Below, one piece after another: positions 27,758 to 35,551 of a stretch of DNA of 52,780 nucleotides. The notes beneath the pieces are model-generated. The model was not told the origin of the DNA and did no database searches. It was given only the letters and a program-made list of their open reading frames with translations. Numbering within the stretch: the first letter of the stretch is position 1; every line of letters begins with the position of its first letter. Made by a program: the position numbers and the translations under genes. This DNA comes from Sandaracinus sp. (GTDB lineage Bacteria; Myxococcota_A; Polyangia; Polyangiales; Houyiibacteriaceae), in contig JACKEH010000031.1 of NCBI GenBank assembly GCA_020633125.1, forward strand, positions 1 to 52,780. The letters are read 5' to 3'.

Positions 27758-28549
27758 ATGCCCGAGGAAGGCACCGTCGAACGTTGGGCGTGGGACTACG
27801 TCGTGTCCGACGTGCTCGCGCACAAGCTCGCGCCGCCTCCGCCGCCGGTGCGTTGGGAGGCGACGCCGACCTCGCGTCGACTCGACGCCCCGGGCAGGCC
27901 GCCCGAGCTCGTGATCGCCACGAAGCGCACGAAGACGCCGAAACCCGCCGCGCTGGTGCGTCCCGACAAACGCGCGGAGCTGCTGCACGTCTTCTTTCAC
28001 CACGAGCTGCAAGCGGCGGAGCTCTTGCTTCGTGCCGCGTTGCTCTTCGCGGAGGAGGACCTCGCGTTTCGTCGCGGGCTCGTGCGCATCGCGCGCGACG
28101 AGATTCGCCACATGGCGCTCTACGTCGCGCACCTCGCCAAGCTCGGCTACGCGGTCGGCGACTTTCCCGTGCGCGATTGGTTCTGGGAGCGGGTGCCGAG
28201 CGCGAACGATCCGGCGTCGTTCGTGGCGCTGCTCGGCGTCGGCTTCGAAGGCGCCAACCTCGACCACACCCGCCGCTTCGCGCAGGCCTTTCGCGACGCG
28301 GGCGACGAAGAAGGTGCCGCGCTTCAGGACCGCGTCGGCGACGAAGAGATCGCGCACGTGCGATTCGCGGCGACCTGGCTCGAGCGCTTCACCGGGCGCC
28401 CGGTCTCGCTCGAGGCGTGGATGGCAGCATTGCCTTCGCCGATCACGCCGCTCGTGCTTCGTGGCCAGCCGCTCGACCGCGAACGTCGACGCCGCGCGGG
28501 CTTGGACGACGCGTTCCTCGACGCGCTCGAAGCGTGGAGCCCTTCGTGA
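27758..28549 (+). CDS. DUF455 ferritin-like di-iron protein
   Basis: A 263-residue protein, read from ATG 27758; GTG 27737 and TTG 27716 are possible in-frame alternatives. It begins TVERWAWDYVVSDVLAHKLAPPPPP, the hallmark N-terminus of DUF455 proteins. A four-helix ferritin-like core follows, with HHELQAAELLL, ARDEIRHMALYVAHL and GDEEIAHVRFAATW. The Glu and E-x-x-H residues are plausible di-iron ligands. Related proteins include MiaE-like hydroxylases, so an oxygenase or hydroxylase function is possible. The stop overlaps the GTG of the ATP-grasp-like gene (GTGA), implying translational coupling and a joint pathway. Confidence 0.88.
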   Translation: MPEEGTVERWAWDYVVSDVLAHKLAPPPPPVRWEATPTSRRLDAPGRPPELVIATKRTKTPKPAALVRPDKRAELLHVFFHHELQAAELLLRAALLFAEEDLAFRRGLVRIARDEIRHMALYVAHLAKLGYAVGDFPVRDWFWERVPSANDPASFVALLGVGFEGANLDHTRRFAQAFRDAGDEEGAALQDRVGDEEIAHVRFAATWLERFTGRPVSLEAWMAALPSPITPLVLRGQPLDRERRRRAGLDDAFLDALEAWSPS

Positions 28550-29589
28550 CGCGACGCGTGTGGGTGCTGGCCTTCGACGCCGAAGACGAGCTCGACGTGG
28601 GGCCGGGCTACACGCCGAGCCGAGGCATGCGCGAGCGCAACGCGCGGCTGACGCGTTTGTTCGCGGCGGGACTGCCGGCGGGGGACGTGATCGTCGATCT
28701 GGAGACCGGGGAGCGGATCGAGGGGATGTGTTTGGGGCGGCGGGCGCCTTTGGATTTGCGGGAGACGGGGACGGGGACGGAGACCGACCGCGCTTCGCGC
28801 CACCGCCGCTTCGCGGCCTCGGAGGCAGAGACGGAGACGGCGCTGCGCGCCACCGCCACCGCCACCGCCACCGCCACCGCCACCGCCACCGCCACCGAAG
28901 TCGTCCCCACCGCCTGGTGCCCAACCCCCCGCACCCTTCGCGCCTTCACCCGCGCCGGCCTCACCCCACCGCCCGCGCCCTCGCGCGCCGTCCTTCGCCG
29001 CGTCAACGGCCGCGCCTTCGCCCACGCGCTCGCGCCCGACGAGCTTCCCGGCGCCGCGAGCGTGACCACCCTCGACGACGCGCTCGCCCACCTCGCCCGT
29101 CCGAGCCCGACCGGCGGTTGGTTGCTCAAACGTGAGCTCGGCATGGCGGGCCGCGGCCAACGCCCCATCGCCCCCGGCCGGCTCGACGACGCCGACCGTG
29201 CCTTCGTCGCCGCCTCCCTTCGCCACGGTCCGCTGCAGATCGAACCGCGCGTCGACATCCTCCGCGAGCTCACGATTCACGGCTGGGTCGACGGCCCCCG
29301 AGTCGTCGTCACCACCGTGCGCGAGCAGCTCCTGCACGAGCGCGCGTGGGTCACCTCGCGGCTCGCGACCGATCTTCCGCCCGACCTCGAGCGTGCCGTC
29401 TTGGCCGCCACCGAGCGCGCCGGCCACGCGCTCGCCGCAGCCGGCTACTTCGGTCCCTTCGGAGTGGACGCCTACGAATGGCGCACCACCGAAGGGGGAC
29501 GCGCGCTGCGCACCCTCGGCGAGATCAACGCGCGCTTCTGCATGGACTGGGACGCGCTCGACGGTTGGGCGCCGCCACCTCCGCGATGA
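28546..29589 (+). CDS. ATP-grasp-like protein with an internal Ala-Thr repeat
   Basis: This 347-residue protein starts at GTG 28546. Residues from about 195 onward look like an ATP-grasp domain: GGWLLKRELGMAGRGQRPI (Lys and Gly loop for ATP), LQIEPRVDILRELTIHGWVDG, and the C-terminal Mg-binding LGEINARFCMDWDA with Glu and Asn. Residues 1-70 look like a pre-ATP-grasp region. Residues 73-118 are a low-complexity insert (GTGTETDRA ..., then eight Ala-Thr pairs). ATP-grasp enzymes ligate a carboxylate to an amine or thiol. Coupling with the DUF455 gene suggests a two-step modification pathway, possibly of a peptide or amino acid; substrate unknown. Confidence 0.8.
   Translation: MTRRVWVLAFDAEDELDVGPGYTPSRGMRERNARLTRLFAAGLPAGDVIVDLETGERIEGMCLGRRAPLDLRETGTGTETDRASRHRRFAASEAETETALRATATATATATATATATEVVPTAWCPTPRTLRAFTRAGLTPPPAPSRAVLRRVNGRAFAHALAPDELPGAASVTTLDDALAHLARPSPTGGWLLKRELGMAGRGQRPIAPGRLDDADRAFVAASLRHGPLQIEPRVDILRELTIHGWVDGPRVVVTTVREQLLHERAWVTSRLATDLPPDLERAVLAATERAGHALAAAGYFGPFGVDAYEWRTTEGGRALRTLGEINARFCMDWDALDGWAPPPPR
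28849..28896 (+). repeat. (GCCACC)8 microsatellite inside the ATP-grasp gene
   Basis: Eight perfect copies of GCCACC encode Ala-Thr eight times (residues 102-117). A shorter run of GACGGG-type units lies just upstream at about 28760-28785. The unit is six bases, so changes in copy number keep the frame and alter only the insert length. Confidence 0.9.
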
Positions 29590-29600
29590 GGGTGGCGAAA

Positions 29601-29620
29601 GGGGAAACGACGGTTTCCCC
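29601..29620 (+). terminator. Hairpin after the ATP-grasp gene, candidate terminator
   Basis: GGGGAAAC (29601-29608), a GACG loop and GTTTCCCC (29613-29620) form a perfect 8-bp stem 11 bases after the stop. Flanking GGGTGG and CCACCC could extend it with an internal loop. The tail is CCCACCCTTG, so it lacks a T-tract. Confidence 0.5.
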
Positions 29621-29786
29621 CCCACCCTTGAAACTCGCTCCCGAATCGTGCGATCAAGGTCGCTTACTCCGCGCCAGCCGGCGGGGGACGCGCGCCATCG
29701 GCGCCGCCCTCGAGAGCCCGTGAAAACGCGCGCCCTCCGGAGGAACGTCGGCGGGAAACCGCGGGCGATGAGTCCTCTCGGGGGAG

Positions 29787-29810
29787 GGCGTCGGGACGCC
29801 TTTTCCCTTT
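29787..29810 (+). promoter_or_regulatory. Hairpin plus T-tract in the mmsA leader, possible attenuator
   Basis: GGCGT-CGGG-ACGCC followed by TTTTCCCTTT looks like a short intrinsic terminator 40 bases before the mmsA ATG. Directly upstream are a GCGG-GAAA-CCGC hairpin (about 29752-29763) and CCTC/GAGG pairing (about 29774-29787). The 261-base gap from 29590 to 29850 is otherwise empty of coding potential. Its arrangement suggests a structured 5' leader, or simply the end of an upstream transcript. Confidence 0.4.
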
Positions 29811-29850
29811 CGACACGGGTCGCCTCGCGGCCCCGGAAGCAAGGGATCGA

Positions 29851-31329
29851 ATGAAGCAGGTCGTGCTACCGAAGGCGCCGATCGAGGTCGCGAACCTCGT
29901 CGGGGGCGAGCACGTCGCCGCGAAGGGCGGTGTGCGTGAGGTCGTCAGCCCGTACACGGGTGAAGTGATCGGACGCGTGGGCCTCTCCACCGTCGAAGAC
30001 GTCGGCCGCGCGGTCGCTGCCGCCAAGGATGCCGCCAAGCGTTGGCGCGCGGTGCCGATCAAGGAGCGCACGCAGGCGCTCTTCCGCTACCGCGAGCTCC
30101 TCCTCGCCCACCTCGAAGAGCTCGGCAACCTCGCCGCGATCGAGAGCGGCAAGACGGTCGACGAAGGCGCCGCCGGCGTGATGAAGGGCGTCGAGGTCAT
30201 CGAGTTCGCGCTCAGCCTGCAGAACCTCGACGACGGCGCCGTGCTCGAGGTCAGCCGCGGCGTGACCTGCGAGGTGCGTCGCGAGCCGATGGGCGTCGTG
30301 GTCGGCATCACGCCCTTCAACTTCCCCGCGATGGTGCCGCTCTGGCTCTACCCGATCGCGATCGCCTGCGGAAACGCGTTCGTGCTCAAGCCTTCGGAGA
30401 AGGTGCCGCTCACGAGCCACCGCGTCGGGCAGCTCATGACCGAGGCCGGCTTCCCGCCCGGCGTCTTCACGGTCGTCAACGGCGACCGTGTCGCGGTCGA
30501 AGCGCTGATCGATCACCCCGACGTCTCCGTCGTGACCTTCGTCGGCAGCACCGCGGTCGCGCGCGCCGTCTACCGTCGCGCCACCGGCAACGACAAACGC
30601 GCGCTCTGCCTCGGCGGCGCGAAGAACCACCTCGTCGTCGTCCCCGACGCCGATCCCGAGGTGACCATCGACGGCGTCTTGCGTTCGTTCACCGGCTGCG
30701 CGGGACAGCGCTGCATGGCCGGCAGCCTCCTCGTCGCGGTCGGCGACGTCGAGCCGATCCTCGACGGAATCGTCGAGCGCGCGAGCCAGATGGTGCTCGG
30801 CCGCGACATGGGCGCGATCATCGATCGTCCCTCGCTCGATCGCCTCGTCGCCGCCATCGGCCGCGCGAAGGACGACGGCGTGCGCATCCGGCTCGACGGT
30901 CGTTCGCCCGAGGTGCCGGACGGTTTCGCCGGCGGCCACTGGCTCGGCGCCACCATCCTCGACGGCGCCAAGCCCGGCATGGAGTGCGCGCAACACGAGC
31001 TCTTCGGTCCGGTGCTCACCATCGTGCGTGTGCCGACCCTCGAGGCCGCCCTCGCGCTGCAGAGCGAGAGCCCCTACGGCAACGCGCAGACCGTCTTCAC
31101 GACGAGCGGCGCGGTCGCGCGTTTCGTCGCCGACCGCTCCGAGGCCGGCATGATCGGCATCAACGTCGGCGTGCCCGTCCCGCGCGAGCCCTTCGCGTTC
31201 GGCGGCACCAAGCAGAGCCGCTTCGGCCAAGGCGACATCACCGGTCGTCCCGCGCTCGAGCTCTGGACGCAGACGAAGAAGATCACGAGCAAGTGGCAGC
31301 TTCAGAGCGACTCCAACTGGATGTCCTGA
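29851..31329 (+). CDS. mmsA: CoA-acylating (methyl)malonate-semialdehyde dehydrogenase
   Basis: This 492-residue protein starts at ATG 29851 with AAGGGA upstream. It is a class of aldehyde dehydrogenase recognisable by PYTGEVIGRV, EPMGVVVGITPFNFPAMVPLWL, LCLGGAKNHLVVVPDAD and the active-site block CAGQRCMA with catalytic Cys288. Length and motifs match MmsA/IolA. The enzyme oxidatively decarboxylates malonate or methylmalonate semialdehyde with NAD+ and CoA to acetyl-CoA or propionyl-CoA. Here it precedes urc1-, urc4- and upp-type genes. A natural role would be removal of the C3 semialdehyde released by uracil breakdown, although valine or inositol catabolism are the better-known roles. A hairpin terminator separates it from the next gene. 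Confidence 0.93.
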   Translation: MKQVVLPKAPIEVANLVGGEHVAAKGGVREVVSPYTGEVIGRVGLSTVEDVGRAVAAAKDAAKRWRAVPIKERTQALFRYRELLLAHLEELGNLAAIESGKTVDEGAAGVMKGVEVIEFALSLQNLDDGAVLEVSRGVTCEVRREPMGVVVGITPFNFPAMVPLWLYPIAIACGNAFVLKPSEKVPLTSHRVGQLMTEAGFPPGVFTVVNGDRVAVEALIDHPDVSVVTFVGSTAVARAVYRRATGNDKRALCLGGAKNHLVVVPDADPEVTIDGVLRSFTGCAGQRCMAGSLLVAVGDVEPILDGIVERASQMVLGRDMGAIIDRPSLDRLVAAIGRAKDDGVRIRLDGRSPEVPDGFAGGHWLGATILDGAKPGMECAQHELFGPVLTIVRVPTLEAALALQSESPYGNAQTVFTTSGAVARFVADRSEAGMIGINVGVPVPREPFAFGGTKQSRFGQGDITGRPALELWTQTKKITSKWQLQSDSNWMS

Positions 31330-31336
31330 GCGCCCG

Positions 31337-31365
31337 CGACGCCGCGTGATCGGCGTCGTTTCCCC
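31337..31365 (+). terminator. Intrinsic terminator between mmsA and the urc1-type gene
   Basis: CGACGCCG (31337-31344), loop CGTGAT and CGGCGTCG (31351-31358) form a perfect 8-bp stem followed by TTTCCCCTT. It lies 8 bases after the mmsA stop and 59 before the next ATG. It could end the mmsA transcript or act as a partial terminator that lowers expression of the downstream urc genes. Confidence 0.75.
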
Positions 31366-31416
31366 TTCACGAGTTTCAGCAGACGCAGGGTGGGCAAGGG
31401 CCCACCGGAGAACACG

Positions 31417-32684
<1,268 letters not shown>

Positions 32685-32688
<4 letters not shown>

Positions 32689-33884
32689 GCGAAGCCCGTG
32701 ATCTGCTGACTCCGGAAGCCATTCGCGAGCGCTGCGGACACGTCTTCGAGGCCGGCCTCGCCGGCAAGCTCGAGAGCTTCGACGTCGAGCTCGACGCGCT
32801 CGGTGAGGTCGCCGATCGCGTCGCGGCCACGACGAAGCAGCGCTACCCGGATCTGTCGACGATTCCCTACCACGGGCGCCTCGGGCACCTGCGTTCGGGT
32901 GGCGTCGATCGTCCGGGGCGTGTGATCGGGGCGACCGGCGACGAACGCGCCCGTCAGCTCTTCGAGCTCGTCATCACGAGCACGCTCCTCGACGCGGGCG
33001 CCGGCATGGCGTGGCGTTTCGTGGAGAACGAAGGCGGCAAGCCTACGACCTACGCGCGATCGGAAGGTCTCGCGGTCGCGAGCGCGCACCTCTTCGGCGC
33101 GGGCGCGTTCTCGTCGAAGGGCGGCGCGTCCGCCGACGCGGCGGGGCTCGAAGCGCTCTCGACCGACACCATCGCCGAGGGCTTCCAAGTGACGGCGGAC
33201 AACCCGCTCGTCGGCGTCGAAGGGCGCACGGAGCTCCTTCGCAGCCTCGGTCGTGCGGTGCGTTCTCGCCCCGACGTCTTCGGCGACGAAGGTCGCGTGG
33301 GCGGGCTCTACGATCACCTCGCGCGCCAGGCCGAGGGTGGCAAGCTCCCGGCCCGCGCGATCCTCCTCGCGCTCCTCGACGCGCTCGGCACCATCTGGCC
33401 GAGCCGCATCACGCTCGACGGAGTGCCGCTCGGCGACGTGTGGAAACACCCGGCCGCGGGTGGGCACGGCGCGACCGCGGGGCTCGTGCCCTTTCACAAG
33501 CTCAGCCAGTGGCTCAGCTACTCGCTGCTCGAGCCGCTCGAGGGCGCGGGCATCGAGGTCACGGACCTCGATCGGCTCACGGGTCTCGCGGAGTACCGCA
33601 ACGGCGGTCTCTTCGTGGACGCCGGCGTGCTGGTGCCCAAACACGAAGGCGTCACGCGCGACGCGCACGGTCCGGCCTCGCCGGTCATCGTCGAGTGGCG
33701 CGCGCTCACGGTGATCCTCCTCGATCGCGTCGCGCCGCTGGTGCGCAAGCGACTCGGGGTGGAGCTCCCGCTCGCGAAGGTGCTCGAAGGCGGCACCTGG
33801 CATGCGGGACGCGAGATCGCGCGTGAGCTTCGCGAGGACGGCGGTCCGCCGATCCGTCTGGACAGCGACGGCACCGTCTTCTGA
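32685..33884 (+). CDS. urc4: DUF1688 protein (Urc4-type), uracil catabolism
   Basis: This 399-residue protein starts at GTG 32685, overlapping the urc1 stop. Recognisable DUF1688 features include an N-terminal region with IRERCGHVFEAG, then STIPYHGRLGHLRSGGVDR, SSKGGASADAAGLEAL, GGLYDHLARQAEGGKLPA and LTGLAEYRNGGLFVDAGVLV. Urc4 is required for uracil use as nitrogen source in Lachancea kluyveri and is fused or adjacent to Urc1 in many bacteria; the reaction itself is not well defined. The gene is followed by a perfect palindrome (33901-33918), a hairpin before the next Shine-Dalgarno, and upp. Confidence 0.9.
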
Positions 33885-33900
33885 CGACCGTCGCTCGTGG

Positions 33901-33918
33901 GGGCCTCGCGCGAGGCCC
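33901..33918. terminator. Perfect 18-base palindrome between urc4 and upp
   Basis: GGGCCTCGCGCGAGGCCC is its own reverse complement and starts 16 bases after the urc4 stop. As RNA it would form a stable 7- or 8-bp hairpin with a very small loop. There is no T-tract, so it may slow or stabilise the transcript rather than end it. Confidence 0.4.
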
Positions 33919-33981
33919 GCACTCGCTCCCGCGCACCGACGCGCGGTCGAGCCTTCCGAACACACGATCCGAGAAACGACC

Positions 33982-33998
33982 GATCCCCGCGGGGGATC
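33982..33998 (+). promoter_or_regulatory. Hairpin just upstream of the upp ribosome-binding site
   Basis: GATCCCC (33982-33988), loop GCG and GGGGATC (33992-33998) form a perfect 7-bp stem ending three bases before AGAGGG, the probable upp ribosome-binding site. Its position could influence upp translation; no ligand motif is recognised. Confidence 0.35.
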
Positions 33999-34018
33999 CA
34001 AAGAGGGAAACGATTCAC

Positions 34019-34648
34019 ATGGGTGAGGTTCACGTCATCTCGCACCCGCTGGTGCAGCACAAGCTCACGCTCATGCGTCGCAAGGACACGCCGACCAGCG
34101 GCTTCCGGCAGCTGCTCGAAGAGATCGGCATGCTCATGGGCTACGAGGTCACCCGCGACATGCCGCTCTCGACCGAGAAGATCGAGACGCCGCTCGAGGA
34201 GATGGATGCCCCGGTGCTCGAGGGCAAGAAGGTGGTGCTCGTCTCCATCCTCCGCGCGGGCGACGGCATTCTCACGGGCGTGCTCAAGCTGCTTCCGAGC
34301 GCGCGCATCGGCCACATCGGCCTCTACCGCGACCCGAAGACGCTCGTCGCGGTCGAGTACTACTTCAAGATCCCGGAAGAGATCGAAGACCGCGACGTCA
34401 TCGTCTGCGACCCGATGCTCGCCACGGGCAACTCGGCCATCGCGGCGGTCGAGCGCCTCGCGGAGCTGAAGCCGAAGTCGCTGAAGTTCGTCTGTCTGCT
34501 CGCGGCGCCCGAAGGCATCGCGGCCTTCCACGAGCATCATCCGAACGTGCCGATCTACACGGCGTCGATCGACCGACAGCTCAACGAGAAGGGCTACATC
34601 CTTCCGGGCCTCGGCGACGCGGGCGACCGCCTCTTCGGCACCAAGTGA
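34019..34648 (+). CDS. upp: Uracil phosphoribosyltransferase
   Basis: This 209-residue protein starts at ATG 34019, the usual length for Upp. N-terminal VISHPLVQHKLTLMRRKDTP is the family signature. The PRPP-binding loop is DPMLATGNS at 131-139 within DVIVCDPMLATGNSA. The uracil-binding end has YTASIDRQLNEKGYILPGLGDAGDRLFGT. It converts uracil and PRPP to UMP. Salvage is the common role, but directly behind urc1 and urc4 it fits URC6, which supplies UMP as the first step of the uracil-degrading route. The stop overlaps the next gene's GTG. Confidence 0.97.
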   Translation: MGEVHVISHPLVQHKLTLMRRKDTPTSGFRQLLEEIGMLMGYEVTRDMPLSTEKIETPLEEMDAPVLEGKKVVLVSILRAGDGILTGVLKLLPSARIGHIGLYRDPKTLVAVEYYFKIPEEIEDRDVIVCDPMLATGNSAIAAVERLAELKPKSLKFVCLLAAPEGIAAFHEHHPNVPIYTASIDRQLNEKGYILPGLGDAGDRLFGTK

Positions 34649-35460
34649 ACGACGCGGCGCGCGAGCTTCACGAAACGCTCGCGCGCCTCGCGTCGGCGAC
34701 GGGCGAAGCGGCCGACACGCGCGGGCTCCTGCTCGCGACGCGCGCGCCCTTCGCCTGCGACTCACGCGGCACCCGCGTGCATCTGATCGCGGAGGCCCGG
34801 CTCGAAGGCGACCGCGCGGTCGAGCTGCGAGCGCGCGCCCTCGTCGATTGGTGCGAAGACCTCGAGACCGCGAGAGCGTGCCTCGGCGCGGACGCCGTCG
34901 GAACCGAGGTCGCGCGGACCCCGTGTCCCACGTGCGCGGAATCGGCGTGGCGTGTGGTTCGAGAGCGCGTGACCGCCGGAGGCGGTGTTTCGAGCGAGCT
35001 GCTCGTCGTGTGTGGGCATGGGCATCGGGTCGGCACCCACCGCGCGCACGGCTCACTCTCGGATCGCGGGCGCGTCGTTCGAACCCCTGCGGCGTGGCCG
35101 GAGCCGTGGCGCACGTGGGCCTCGTCCCACGCGACGCTCGCCGCTCGAATCGCCGAAGCGTGGCGACCCGCGCGACACGACCACGTCGCGTTCTCGACGC
35201 CGCCCACGTCGTCGTACGCCCGAGAGCTCGTCTCGGACGAAGCCCACGCCGCGGCGCTCGTACCCGAGCGACTTCGCGCGCTCGCCGAGATGCCTCGTTC
35301 GGCTTGTGTCTGCGGGGGCGAAGCCTTCTTGCTCCACGCCGACACGCTGAGCCCCGGCAGCTACGACGCCGAATGGGACCTCTGCGACGTGCTCGTCTGC
35401 TTCGCGTGTGGCCAGACGACGTCGCGGGAGCTCGGGCGCGGCGGGCAGTGGCCCCGCTGA
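34645..35460 (+). CDS. Cys/His-rich hypothetical protein coupled to upp
   Basis: This 271-residue protein starts at GTG 34645 in a GTGA overlap with upp. It has several metal-binding-like knuckles: C-P-T-C at 94-97, CGHGH at 123-127, and near the C-terminus CVC-G-G ... DLCDVLVCFACGQ. These could form one or two zinc ribbons. No signal peptide or membrane helix is present. I do not recognise a family. Tight coupling to upp suggests the same operon, and therefore a possible role in uracil or nucleotide catabolism, but no catalytic residue pattern is recognisable. A bidirectional terminator follows. Confidence 0.75.
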   Translation: MNDAARELHETLARLASATGEAADTRGLLLATRAPFACDSRGTRVHLIAEARLEGDRAVELRARALVDWCEDLETARACLGADAVGTEVARTPCPTCAESAWRVVRERVTAGGGVSSELLVVCGHGHRVGTHRAHGSLSDRGRVVRTPAAWPEPWRTWASSHATLAARIAEAWRPARHDHVAFSTPPTSSYARELVSDEAHAAALVPERLRALAEMPRSACVCGGEAFLLHADTLSPGSYDAEWDLCDVLVCFACGQTTSRELGRGGQWPR

Positions 35461-35488
35461 GCGAGTCGTTCACACGTCGAAAAGAGAA

Positions 35489-35518
35489 AACGCCCGCCGG
35501 CACGAGCCGACGGGCGTT
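35489..35518. terminator. Bidirectional intrinsic terminator between convergent genes
   Basis: AACGCCCG (35489-35496) pairs with CGGGCGTT (35511-35518). An inner CGGC/GCCG extension closes an ACGA loop after one mismatch. The stem is preceded by GAAAAGAGAA and followed by CGTCTCTT, giving T-rich tails in both directions. It sits between the upp operon end and the end of the EGF-repeat gene. Confidence 0.85.
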
Positions 35519-35551
35519 CGTCTCTTCCAGGGCGCCGAGGCGCCGAGTGGT

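Noticed and set aside
29750..29800. Hammerhead ribozyme core (GAAAC and GATGAG) before mmsA
   Set aside because: The order and spacing of the core elements do not allow the three-stem fold, and CUG before AUGA is missing.
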